DNA from: Bacteroidaceae bacterium
GTDB taxonomy: Bacteria; Bacteroidota; Bacteroidia; Bacteroidales; Bacteroidaceae
Assembly (NCBI GenBank): GCA_017962495.1
Contig: JAGCVH010000038.1
Span: 1 to 49,061, forward strand
DNA: 49,061 nucleotides
Reading direction: 5' to 3'
The notes beneath the pieces are model-generated. The model worked only from the letters and a program-made list of their open reading frames with translations. It was not told where the DNA came from and did no database searches. Shown one piece after another: positions 18,433 to 27,176 of this stretch. Position 1 is the first letter of the stretch; each line of letters opens with the position of its first letter. Made by a program: the position numbers and the translations under genes.

Positions 18433-19941
18433 ATGAAACTGAATCATATCCCATACATTTTCGTAGCAGTCTTGCTGCTGGTAGCCTGCGGAAGGGTCAA
18501 AGTGCCCACTGAATACATCCAATCGGACCAGTTGCCCTCCATTTATCCCGATTACATCGACGTGACGGTTCCCGTGAACATTGCCCCGCTGACCTTCATG
18601 CTTGACATTCCCGATGCCGACATGATTGCACGCTATCGCGTGGGCGACGAGGAAGTGGTCTGCAAGGATAAGATGCAACCCACCGACGACGAATGGCACC
18701 GACTCACGGAGAAGGCAAAAGGAGGAGCCATCGAGGTAGATGTCTTCACACGAACGGATGACCAGTGGACTCGTCACAAGCCTTTCCACATCTACGTTTC
18801 GCCCGATTCCATCGACCCTTACATCAGCTATCGCCTGATAGCCCCCTCTTTTGTGGCCTACGAGTCGCTCACCATCAACCAGCGCTGTCTGGAAAGCTAC
18901 GAAGAGAGCGTCATCTATGACAATATGCTTTGCAGCTTCGAGAAAGACGGACAGTGCATCAACTGCCACCATTTTCAGTGGTACAATCCCCAGCGCATGC
19001 AGTTTCATGCCCGCCAATACAATGGAGGCACCGTTATCGCCATCGACGGTAAGGTGAAGAAAATCAACATGAAGAACGACTCCATCCTTTCTGCCGGCGT
19101 ATATCCTGCTTGGCATCCCACCCTCGACCTGATTGTCTACGCCACCGACAAGACCTATCAGAGTTTCCATGTTACTGACCCCAATAAGGTGGAAGTCTTT
19201 GACGAAGAGAGCGACATCATCGTCTATGATATCGACAAGAACGAAGTGACCAATCTGGGCAACGACACTACCGAATTTGAGGTGTTCCCCTGCTGGTCGC
19301 CCGATGGTAAGACCCTATACTACTGCAGCGCTCACTTCGAACGCAAGTATTCGACCATTTCCAAGCAATCGGAAGTCATAAGAAGATACACCGAACTGAA
19401 ATACAACATCTACAAGATGAGCTTTGACCCTACCACACGGAGGTTCGGTTCCCACGAGCTCGTTTATGATGCCTCAGCACAAGACAAGAGTGCCACCCTG
19501 CCACGCGTCTCGCCAGACGGTCGTTTCCTGCTGTTCACTATGGGGGAATACGGCTATTTCCACATCTGGCACCACGATGCCGACATCTGGTCACTCGACC
19601 TTCAGACGGGTGAGGCAAGAGTCATGTCCGAAATCAATTCCCCCGACACAGAAAGCTATCATTCCTGGTCCAGCAACGGCCGTTGGGTTATCGTTAGTAG
19701 CAGGCGTTACGATGGCACGTTCACAAGGCCCTTCATTGCCCACGTTGATGCTGAAGGCAAGGGGACGAAGCCATTCGAACTACCTACTGCCGATCCCGAC
19801 TATCACCGTCAGTTTATGAGGAGTTACAACGTACCCGAATTCATGTCTGGCCCCGTGACCATCACTCCCCACCAGTTTGCCGACATCCTCAAGGGCGAAG
19901 CTATCCCAGTCAAATATGCCCGTCCCTCGGGAAAGGAATAA
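18433..19941 (+). CDS. TolB/PD40-type propeller lipoprotein with CxxCH motif
   Basis: A 502-residue protein from the ATG at 18433; the frame is open from 18373 but inside the upstream gene. A lipobox (LLLVAC, Cys19) predicts a lipoprotein. An N-terminal beta domain (about 30-150) precedes a haem-type motif, CINCHH, with C175, C178 and H179. The rest reads as PD40/WD-like beta-propeller blades (FPCWSPDGKTLYYCS; LPRVSPDGRFLLFT; SYHSWSSNGRWVIVSSRRYDG). Similar proteins are sometimes annotated as TolB-like or as cytochrome c biogenesis proteins. The CxxCH could attach haem c or bind a metal; neither is shown. It is paired with the DUF6057-like membrane protein. No link to glycan use is visible. 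Confidence 0.75.
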   Translation: MKLNHIPYIFVAVLLLVACGRVKVPTEYIQSDQLPSIYPDYIDVTVPVNIAPLTFMLDIPDADMIARYRVGDEEVVCKDKMQPTDDEWHRLTEKAKGGAIEVDVFTRTDDQWTRHKPFHIYVSPDSIDPYISYRLIAPSFVAYESLTINQRCLESYEESVIYDNMLCSFEKDGQCINCHHFQWYNPQRMQFHARQYNGGTVIAIDGKVKKINMKNDSILSAGVYPAWHPTLDLIVYATDKTYQSFHVTDPNKVEVFDEESDIIVYDIDKNEVTNLGNDTTEFEVFPCWSPDGKTLYYCSAHFERKYSTISKQSEVIRRYTELKYNIYKMSFDPTTRRFGSHELVYDASAQDKSATLPRVSPDGRFLLFTMGEYGYFHIWHHDADIWSLDLQTGEARVMSEINSPDTESYHSWSSNGRWVIVSSRRYDGTFTRPFIAHVDAEGKGTKPFELPTADPDYHRQFMRSYNVPEFMSGPVTITPHQFADILKGEAIPVKYARPSGKE

Positions 19942-19948
19942 AAACTTC

Positions 19949-20121
19949 CATAGATATTAGGTTCAATTACGTTAAGACCTAGGTTTTAATGTCGAAAGAC
20001 TTAGGTCTTATCGCTGTAAGACATAAGTCTTATTGCGGAAGACCTGGTGCAATCTCCGAAGGCCTTAGGTGCAACCTCGGAAGACCTTAGGCCTTATTGC
20101 CGAAGACCTAAGGTTTGAGAC
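19949..20121. repeat. Degenerate tandem array with a period of about 22 nt
   Basis: About eight contiguous units of 20-23 nt fill the gap between two convergent genes. Well-matched units begin at 19971, 19993, 20016, 20038, 20058, 20080 and 20102. The most regular unit reads GAAGACCTTAGGCCTTATTG; most units hold a small palindrome of the AAGACCTTAGGTCTT type. There are no spacers, so it is not CRISPR. The array lies downstream of both neighbouring operons. Confidence 0.7.
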
Positions 20122-20161
20122 AAGCCGAACGCATATTACCTATCGCATGGATATAAAAGAA

Positions 20162-20192
20162 GAATCGGGAATCCCAAGGGAACTCCCGATTC
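20162..20192 (-). terminator. Terminator hairpin at the end of the xus operon
   Basis: GAATCGGGA (20162-20170) pairs perfectly with TCCCGATTC (20184-20192), and an inner TCCC/GGGA adds to the stem. Read on the minus strand the stem is followed by TTCTTTTATAT, a T-rich run. It lies 58 nt past the stop codon of the last xus-operon gene at 20250. It may also serve the convergent plus-strand operon. Confidence 0.65.
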
Positions 20193-20249
20193 ATTTGTAA
20201 TGTCAGATGTCAGGAAACGATTCGCTGACAACAGACTTAAGTTTAATGC

Positions 20250-22370
20250 TTACTTAACAAGAGTCTTTTTACCGTTCTTGATAACGATGCCCTTGTAATC
20301 CTTCGTTACACGCTGGCCAGCAAGGTTGTAGGCAACGGAAGAAGTGTTCTTCTCCTTAGAGATGCTCGTGATAGCATCCTCACCGCCATAGCAATAAGGA
20401 TCGGTGCCAGCACCTATCTTAACGTAGAAGTTCCTAGCGCCTTCCTGGTCGATGAGTGACTGTGTACCGTCCTCAAGTCTCCAAACAACATTCCAGATGG
20501 TGTACTGGCAAGCTTCCTTGATTTCAGCCATATTGAATGCGATAGACTGCATACCATTGGCCTCAGAAGGAACAGTGAACGTTGTAGAGAAGTGGTTCTG
20601 AACGGTGCTGAAGTTTACGTCGCCGATAGCGCCCCAGTGCAGGTAGTTACCTGGTGTGGAGTGACACTGCGTAGTGGTCTTAGCTTCGATAGAGCTGATG
20701 TAATCGAATTCGATAACAGTAGTTTCGCCCTTCTCAAGCGTACGGTTGGCAACAATCCAGAACTGGTTGTCCCAAGTCTGACCTGTACCACCTTCTTCTT
20801 CTCTAATCTGGTCGTTATCATCTGCGAGGTCGTCTCTCTCAATGGCATCAACAATAATCTCCGTTGGGTTAGGATTGATTTCGATAGGCTCGATGTCATC
20901 GCCCTCAATCATCTCGAATGCCATAGCCGTGTAAACATCATCGAGGTAAATCTTCCAGATACCAGCACCTGGGAGATTCAGCTTAGCAAGGCTAGCCTCA
21001 GTGTAGTCGAGCCACTCTCCTGGATCGTTGTGGATGGCGCCAGAAGGCTTAAGCGTAGAGCTCTTGAATGCAGCATCGTTACCGCGAACAGTAGAAATCA
21101 TAATCTGAGAAACATAAGCATCCTTCTCACCAATGGTAGCAGTGTACAAACCGTCAGCATCCGAATACTCGAACTGAACAGCATTGTCGAAATCATACTC
21201 AAGTCCCTCGTTGGGGTTGCATCCTGCAACGAAGTAACCCTCCTCGAGTTTCATGATCTTCCAAGAGAGGTCGTCGAAGTAGAAGTCAGTAGCACTCTTC
21301 TCATTGGGGTTAAGGTTGAATGCGATTGACCAACCGCCACCCATAGCATCGGAGAATGTGAATGTCCTGTCAAACTCCTGCCACTCGGGAGTGAAGGTAA
21401 CACTACCAACAGCCTCATAATGGAGGTAGTCAGATGGGTTCTGCTTGTGAATCTGGGTATCAGTGGTAACAGTCTTAGAAGCCTTGTAACGGAAGTGAAG
21501 CTTGATCTGTGTTCCAGCCTTCCAAGACTTTGGAGACTGAATCCAGAACTGGTTGTCCCATGCAGAAGCGTCGCCTTCAGAAGTAGCATCATTGGCATGA
21601 ACTACGAATACGTGATTGCCATCGGGCTCGGCTTCAATAGTAGCGGGGAAGGGATCCCAACCACCATCGTCATTCATGTTAACGCCCTTCTCCTTGCCCC
21701 AGGCACAAATCTTGTAGTTGTTCTCTGTGTCGTTGAAACGAGTGTCGGGATCAGCCCAAGGAGTCTCGGCATCACCATTGGTCAGCTGCTCAATCCATTC
21801 AACAGGGCGCTGCTCCTTCTGGTTGTGGGATACGGTAAGCCACTTCCACTCGATCTGAGCAGCAGTGTTGGGCTGTGCAACGAGGTTACAAGAAGAACCG
21901 CCAATGCCGCTGTACTCCCATTCAACCTCTGCCCATTCGGTGCCTACAGTAACAGAAGCACTGGCCTGTTCGCCAGAGCCCCAACCCCAACCCATGTTTA
22001 CGTTCATGGTAACGGGTTCTGATGCCTTAACCATTGCCTTGATAGTGTATTTGCCATCAATCTCGGTGGGGATACCATCGGCAATGAAATACTGGTGCCA
22101 TGTGCCTTCGCTTGCGAGGCGGTAGTACTCAACACCAGCCTGCGTGGTAACAATGACGTCGCTGGTTTGCTCAGCACCTTCAACTGTGGCATAGGTGTAG
22201 TTACCGCCAAGGTCGGTCATCACACCGTCCACCCATTCGGGTACATAACCCATTACGTAGAATGGGAAACCCTGATAAGTAGAGTAGTCAATCTTGTAAT
22301 CTTCTACCCACTCTGCCTTTGCTCCTAAGCATACTGCAAAGAAAGCAATCAGTGTAAATAATTTCTTCAT
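20250..22370 (-). CDS. Secreted multi-CBM xylan-binding protein (putative)
   Basis: A 706-residue protein with a type I signal peptide (MKKLFTLIAFFAVCLGAKA) and no lipobox. No catalytic domain is recognised. It holds at least three carbohydrate-binding-like beta-sandwiches. The second and third are clear internal duplicates: DNQFWI at 272 and again at 534, and NPSDYLHYEAVG (about 312) matching TPGNYLHWGAIG (about 573). The first (about 55-190) is related more distantly. A SusE/F-like domain (about 385-500) lies between the duplicates. The end (AYNLAGQRV, KGIVIKNGKKTLVK) is the sorting-like tail. It is the last gene of the xus operon, 69 nt after the GH10-like gene, and no promoter box is seen between them. 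A surface xylan-binding accessory protein is inferred from context and modules. Confidence 0.75.
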   Translation of the reverse strand: MKKLFTLIAFFAVCLGAKAEWVEDYKIDYSTYQGFPFYVMGYVPEWVDGVMTDLGGNYTYATVEGAEQTSDVIVTTQAGVEYYRLASEGTWHQYFIADGIPTEIDGKYTIKAMVKASEPVTMNVNMGWGWGSGEQASASVTVGTEWAEVEWEYSGIGGSSCNLVAQPNTAAQIEWKWLTVSHNQKEQRPVEWIEQLTNGDAETPWADPDTRFNDTENNYKICAWGKEKGVNMNDDGGWDPFPATIEAEPDGNHVFVVHANDATSEGDASAWDNQFWIQSPKSWKAGTQIKLHFRYKASKTVTTDTQIHKQNPSDYLHYEAVGSVTFTPEWQEFDRTFTFSDAMGGGWSIAFNLNPNEKSATDFYFDDLSWKIMKLEEGYFVAGCNPNEGLEYDFDNAVQFEYSDADGLYTATIGEKDAYVSQIMISTVRGNDAAFKSSTLKPSGAIHNDPGEWLDYTEASLAKLNLPGAGIWKIYLDDVYTAMAFEMIEGDDIEPIEINPNPTEIIVDAIERDDLADDNDQIREEEGGTGQTWDNQFWIVANRTLEKGETTVIEFDYISSIEAKTTTQCHSTPGNYLHWGAIGDVNFSTVQNHFSTTFTVPSEANGMQSIAFNMAEIKEACQYTIWNVVWRLEDGTQSLIDQEGARNFYVKIGAGTDPYCYGGEDAITSISKEKNTSSVAYNLAGQRVTKDYKGIVIKNGKKTLVK

Positions 22371-22439
22371 AGTAGAAATAATTTAGGTAAGTTAATAAAA
22401 TAATTAGTTAATAAAATGAATTACGTCGTTTAGAGAGTT

Positions 22440-24128
22440 TTACTTTCCGCTAAGTGCATCGCAGAAAGCCTTGTAAGTAGCCGTGCGCACCCAATCCTTC
22501 TTGTCATCAATTGACCAAAGGCCTACGGGGTCATTGGTGTCTGCCATGTTGCCCTTGCAGATGCCTGCCTGCTTCTCGTGTGGAATCTTGTTCATGTAGC
22601 TCTTGATGACATGACCATAGAAGTCCGCAAGCTTCTGGCGTTGAGCGTCTGTGATGTCCTTTGCTGCGACATTTGCGCCTGAGGCATCCTGATACTTGAT
22701 GTCGAAGTTGGAAAGGCGGATGAGTTTGCCGGTAGAAGCAAGATTCTCGAGCAGGGCGTTAAGAGAGGTTTCCGTAGCAGCCTGAGTTGCTTCATCTTCA
22801 CTATAGTTGAGATTGAGCTTGGCATTGATGCCATCAATCTTTGCTCCCTTGGCGTCCCAAATACCAATCCAATACTTTAGGCTCTCAAACTTCTTTTCAT
22901 CCTCAAGACCAGACTCGGAGATGAAGAATCGCAGATCGGAGAGATTGCCACCATACTTTTCGAAGGCGTCACATGCTGCCTTGGAAACTTTCGGAGCATA
23001 GTTCTCACTGCCAAATACATCCTGCCAATAAATGTTATCAGTAGAGTGCTTAAGATCGAGCATGCCGTTGTCAAGTGTGGCATTAGGATCGATGGCCTCA
23101 TCAATGAGGTCGAACGACTTGATGCGACTTTCGTTAATCTTCATCAAACCATCGCACCAGGCATTGAGCGCATAGTTCATGGTGTCGTTCTTCTCCTGGG
23201 CTGTCTGTGGACGATGGTTGTCGGGATTGTGAACTACCGTAACCTTCTGGATGTAGACAATGGAGTTCAGATTACCCTCAATCATCAAATAACCCTTTTC
23301 AGCGCCTTCGGCAGGCATGGCCTCAACGACAACTTTTTGCCATTTACCAGCCTTGATGGGGTACTTCTTATCCTTTCCACCCTCCTGAATCTTGTTGTCA
23401 CAGAATGTGCAGATAATGGACTCGTCCGACTCTACCTGAGCCCAGAAAGTAACCGTGTACTGACCAAGCGGATCGACGTCGAAGTCCTCGACGATGTAAA
23501 CTCTTGACCTCTTGGGAATCTTAAGTGCATTGTCCTCGCCATCATAATTCTTTTCGATAGAGGGCTTACCGCTACCAATGACCGTGCCTGTGAACTCCTC
23601 CATAGTGGTGTAGTCGATGGTCTTGTCCTCAATGGACTCAACCCTGATTTCAATAGGAGCAGTAAGCACATTAAACCAGCTGTCTGCCTGATTAGCATTG
23701 GCACAGATAGGACTTCCAAACACCTCGGCACCGATTTCTTCGACATGGTCGAGGAGGTCTTTCATATCAAGGAAGTTCATAACGCCCTTCTCGTTGATGA
23801 TAGCACCAGACATAAGAGTGGTTCCAAATGCAATATTGTCGAAATTGGTGATAGCAGCAGCATGGGCCAGTTCCTGCTTATTGAACTCAGACACCTTGAG
23901 TGTTGCACCAAGAGACATATTGGGATACTTGTCCCTGTCGATGTAAGACTTAATAGGAGCATAGTCCTTGTAAGGCTCTACAAAAGTAGGATCAGGCTCT
24001 GCCGTGAAATTGTCCGTTTCATTATAGTCGGCACAGGAAGCGAGAAGGGCTCCCAAAGCCAACATGAAGAGACCGCCTTTCAAATTGAAAGATGAAAATC
24101 GAAAATTGAAAATTGCTTTCATATTCAT
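22440..24128 (-). CDS. GH10-like lipoprotein with inserted CBM, catalytically degenerate
   Basis: A 562-residue lipoprotein (lipobox ALLASC, Cys32). The fold is plainly GH10 xylanase with a CBM4/9-like insertion (about residues 145-315): compare DRDKYPNMSLGATLKVSEFN at the start, TAQEKNDTMNYALNAWCDGL before the acid/base, and YKAFCDALSGK at the end. The acid/base Glu is kept (E344 in FDLIDEAI, normally WDVVNEA), but the nucleophile Glu of the usual SELDM is Asn474 (RLSNFDI). The N-x-x-K, HxLxWH and QxH active-site motifs and the late Trp are also lost. It is therefore probably a non-hydrolytic surface xylan-binding protein. It sits where an active Xyn10 lies in known xus operons, 9 nt after xusE. 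The N-terminal codons resemble AT-rich intergenic sequence, so Met3 (24122) is an alternative start. Confidence 0.85.
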   Translation of the reverse strand: MNMKAIFNFRFSSFNLKGGLFMLALGALLASCADYNETDNFTAEPDPTFVEPYKDYAPIKSYIDRDKYPNMSLGATLKVSEFNKQELAHAAAITNFDNIAFGTTLMSGAIINEKGVMNFLDMKDLLDHVEEIGAEVFGSPICANANQADSWFNVLTAPIEIRVESIEDKTIDYTTMEEFTGTVIGSGKPSIEKNYDGEDNALKIPKRSRVYIVEDFDVDPLGQYTVTFWAQVESDESIICTFCDNKIQEGGKDKKYPIKAGKWQKVVVEAMPAEGAEKGYLMIEGNLNSIVYIQKVTVVHNPDNHRPQTAQEKNDTMNYALNAWCDGLMKINESRIKSFDLIDEAIDPNATLDNGMLDLKHSTDNIYWQDVFGSENYAPKVSKAACDAFEKYGGNLSDLRFFISESGLEDEKKFESLKYWIGIWDAKGAKIDGINAKLNLNYSEDEATQAATETSLNALLENLASTGKLIRLSNFDIKYQDASGANVAAKDITDAQRQKLADFYGHVIKSYMNKIPHEKQAGICKGNMADTNDPVGLWSIDDKKDWVRTATYKAFCDALSGK

Positions 24129-24137
24129 AGCCTCCTA

Positions 24138-25313
24138 TTATGGTTTAACATATTTGGGTGAGAAGAACTCTTTCTTGTTTGCCTCACGAGTCTGAACTAC
24201 AAGTGTATCAGCTGTGGAGACATCTACGTCATTGGCAAGCAGAATGTCATTACCCTTATCATCCTGTCCGATGACCTTGCCAGCCTTGAAGCTAACTTCG
24301 TATGCCAAGCGGAGGATGTCGCGCTGAACAGGTTTTCCTTCCATGCTACCCCATTGGAAGTCCTTGTATTCGGCCTTCTCTGTTCCCTTGGTGATGTATT
24401 CACCAGAACCTGTAACTGTCACGCCTTCATCCTCTGTGGAAATGGAACACTTGTTGCCATCGAAAGTGAGGAGAAGGTTGCAAGGCATGGAAGCCAAATT
24501 GCCACCGCGTCTGATGGAAACAGGGAATATGGCCTGCTTCATGTTCTTAGTGGTAATGCCACAAACCTCATCGTACTGGTTCACAGGATTCTCTGTGTAA
24601 TGCTCAATGTCGGAGTTTACGAGAGTCGTATCCTTGCGGATAATGGTCTGTGTAGTTCCGTTTTCCGTCACCTTGTCAACACCGCGACGAATGTATTTAC
24701 CCTGCCAGGGATTCATATACTTCACGCAGTAAAGCACATAGTCCTTTGCCAAAACATCCCAATTCTCCAAGTCTGTGCGAGCGGGTGAAAGACCTTCACG
24801 CGGTGTGCCAGTAAGAATTCTGTCGATACCTTTCACACCCGTCATCAAAAGAGGAATAACGTAAGTGTTCTCAATGGCTTTGGGGTCATTGAAGAAAGCA
24901 TCCGTGAACTGCACTTCTACATAGCCACGAGGACCATTATAAGTAATGGTATTGGACGCAAGGCTATAGTAGTTCTTTGGCATAGGAAGCACGGGAGTTG
25001 AAGGATTGCCACCAGCATCGATAAACCAAAGGTTGTCGCAAAGAGACTCGTCGACAACGATATCTGCAACGGCATTACGACCCTTATAGGCACCTCCCAT
25101 TGTTGCCCAAATCTGACACTTGTGAGCGTTGTCGAGCGAATTGTCATAGATATCGTTACCAAGAACAAGCGTGCGCACTGGATCCTGATAGGCGAAGTAG
25201 GCTGTCGTGCCACCTTCAAAGTCGGGGAACTCATGATCTTGATTGCAAGACGCACTGGTGAGAGCTAATGCTCCCAAAACTGCTCCGTATATATACTTCT
25301 TAAGTTTCATCAT
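24138..25313 (-). CDS. xusE: XusE-like outer-membrane lipoprotein (DUF1735-type)
   Basis: A 391-residue lipoprotein (MMKLKKYIYGAVLGALALTS, then A-S-C with Cys23). Its first half (YFAYQDPVRTLVLGNDIYDN; NTYVIPLLMTGV) has the look of DUF1735-type Ig-like domains found in surface glycan-binding proteins next to SusD. The second half is a separate beta-rich domain. By position, after two SusC/SusD pairs, it corresponds to XusE of the Prevotella xylan operon, a protein of unproven function thought to bind glycan at the cell surface. It starts 28 nt after xusD and ends 9 nt before the GH10-like gene. The symbol is given by synteny. Confidence 0.78.
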   Translation of the reverse strand: MMKLKKYIYGAVLGALALTSASCNQDHEFPDFEGGTTAYFAYQDPVRTLVLGNDIYDNSLDNAHKCQIWATMGGAYKGRNAVADIVVDESLCDNLWFIDAGGNPSTPVLPMPKNYYSLASNTITYNGPRGYVEVQFTDAFFNDPKAIENTYVIPLLMTGVKGIDRILTGTPREGLSPARTDLENWDVLAKDYVLYCVKYMNPWQGKYIRRGVDKVTENGTTQTIIRKDTTLVNSDIEHYTENPVNQYDEVCGITTKNMKQAIFPVSIRRGGNLASMPCNLLLTFDGNKCSISTEDEGVTVTGSGEYITKGTEKAEYKDFQWGSMEGKPVQRDILRLAYEVSFKAGKVIGQDDKGNDILLANDVDVSTADTLVVQTREANKKEFFSPKYVKP

Positions 25314-25341
25314 TGTAATTTACGATTTAATAATTTACAAT

Positions 25342-27162
25342 TTACTTCCAGCCCTTATTTTGCTTGAGCTTGCTCCATTTAAGTATCTCGCTCTTAGGAA
25401 TAGGACCATACCACTGATATGAGCTGTCATAATCACGTGGCTCAACAACGAAAACGGTGTATGAGAGCGTGTTCGTCTTTTTGTCACGTTCAATCTTCAT
25501 ACCCTTAACGGCTTCATTGAGAGGCATCTTCCAGCGACGGAGGTCCCAGAAGCGCTTGTTCTCGAAGCAAAGTTCGATGCGACGTTCGTTACGAATAAGT
25601 TCTGTCATGCGAGTCTGGTCGTTGGCACACTCTTCGAGATAGACGTCTCCTTCAGGAAGCGGCATTCCAATCTCGTTGGTTGCAAGTCCGGCACGTGTGC
25701 GGATGGCCTTGATCACGTCGTAAGCCGAGAAACCTACGCCATTGGGATCAGCCTTGGGTCCCCAAGCATCGTTGGCTGCTTCAGCATAAGCCAGGAACAT
25801 TTCTGTGTAACGAATGCGGGGATAGATGTGCTGCTGAGTAAGTTCTGTACCACTTGCCGTTGGACTTACGTCGTCACGAAGAAGCTTCTTCAGGTAGTAT
25901 CCTGTACGCGTAGAGGTACTTATATTAGTGAGATTGTCAGTAGACTCACTCTTGCTGTTAGGATAGTTTCCAGTGATGATATCGACCTTGCGGAAGATCA
26001 TGCCATTATAGATGACATTATCTTCGAGACGCGGATCGCGCTTCGCATAAGGATTCTGCGGGTCGTAACCAGAGTTGGCGTCTGTGATAGGAAGACCACT
26101 ACGCATGGGGAATGCATCAACGAGATTCTGGGATGGGTTGACACGACCATCACCATACAGTGATGGTGGGAAGTTTTCTGCCTCCTGCGTTGCATCTTTA
26201 ACACGGTCTGCGCGCCAAAGAATTTCGGGCATCTCTGATGCACTGGGTTCCAGTTTCGACTTATTCTTGTACCAGATGTTACCCGTTGCGTCAAAGCCAT
26301 TCAATCCACCTATACGCTTGAGAACATTGGCAGCAAGCCTTGCAGCCTCATAGGATGTCACGCCGCTTTGATCGCGGAAGGCAGGACTTGCAGCAAGAAG
26401 GGCAACTTGTGCCTTTATGGCTTCTGCAATCTTACCTGACATCAGATTCTTTGACTTTTTACCAAACACAAGGTTGTAACCCGAAGGATTCGCACCAAGT
26501 TCCAGATATTTCTCAGGAATCTCACTATTGCTTTCAATGTCAGCATAATCTACAGGAAGAAGTTCCATGGCCTGGTCACAGTCGTCGAAACACTGCTTAA
26601 TACAGCTCGCGAAGGTGGCACGAGGCTGGTTAAAGTCGGAACCTCCGTCTTCAGGAGTCGTAAGCAAGGGGACACCATAGAGCACGCCGTCATCAGCATA
26701 GCCTCCATGAGCCATCAGCAAGTAGTAATAGAAAAGGGCACGAAGGCCGAGGGCCTCACCTTTCAAACGGTCAATAAACATCTGCTGCTTGGAAGCTGCA
26801 CTGGGAGCCCACTTAACCTTGTCGACAATGGAGAGGAAAAGATTGACATACTGAATGCCATCCTTACATGCGTTCCACTGTGACACGGGATTATTGTCAG
26901 AAGCCCATGAACCAGTGGCCATATTCAGATAAGCACTGGTGGTCAGGTTGGTCACAGCGTCATCTGTAGCCACATCCGTCTGGGTACTTCTAGCGTATGG
27001 AAGTCGACCATAGGCATAAATCAGCAGTCCATGTGCATACGCAGACTCCTCGGTCATGTCTTCCAACTGTCGGTTGTTTTCAATTGCCGGCTCGAACATA
27101 TCATCGCATGAACTCATTACGAAGAGCGCGATGAAACAGAAAATTATATGTCTTGTCTTCAT
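25342..27162 (-). CDS. xusD: SusD-family xylan-binding lipoprotein (second pair)
   Basis: A 606-residue SusD/RagB-type lipoprotein (MKTRHIIFCFIALFVMSSC, Cys19). Features of the family: an N-terminal TPR-like helical region (GLIYAYGRLPYARST; GEALGLRALFYYYLLMAHGG) and the C-terminal RagB/SusD block (YPRIRYTEMFLAYAEAANDA; LIRNERRIELCFENKRFWDLRRW). It caps the partner TonB-dependent channel XusC on the outer surface and hands over oligosaccharides. It begins 14 nt after xusC. The symbol follows the xusABCDE order known from Prevotella bryantii and rests on synteny. Confidence 0.93.
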   Translation of the reverse strand: MKTRHIIFCFIALFVMSSCDDMFEPAIENNRQLEDMTEESAYAHGLLIYAYGRLPYARSTQTDVATDDAVTNLTTSAYLNMATGSWASDNNPVSQWNACKDGIQYVNLFLSIVDKVKWAPSAASKQQMFIDRLKGEALGLRALFYYYLLMAHGGYADDGVLYGVPLLTTPEDGGSDFNQPRATFASCIKQCFDDCDQAMELLPVDYADIESNSEIPEKYLELGANPSGYNLVFGKKSKNLMSGKIAEAIKAQVALLAASPAFRDQSGVTSYEAARLAANVLKRIGGLNGFDATGNIWYKNKSKLEPSASEMPEILWRADRVKDATQEAENFPPSLYGDGRVNPSQNLVDAFPMRSGLPITDANSGYDPQNPYAKRDPRLEDNVIYNGMIFRKVDIITGNYPNSKSESTDNLTNISTSTRTGYYLKKLLRDDVSPTASGTELTQQHIYPRIRYTEMFLAYAEAANDAWGPKADPNGVGFSAYDVIKAIRTRAGLATNEIGMPLPEGDVYLEECANDQTRMTELIRNERRIELCFENKRFWDLRRWKMPLNEAVKGMKIERDKKTNTLSYTVFVVEPRDYDSSYQWYGPIPKSEILKWSKLKQNKGWK

Positions 27163-27176
27163 TTTCTTGTTACTTT

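Noticed and set aside
19949-20121. Possible CRISPR array
   Set aside because: Units are contiguous and degenerate, there are no unique spacers and no cas genes.
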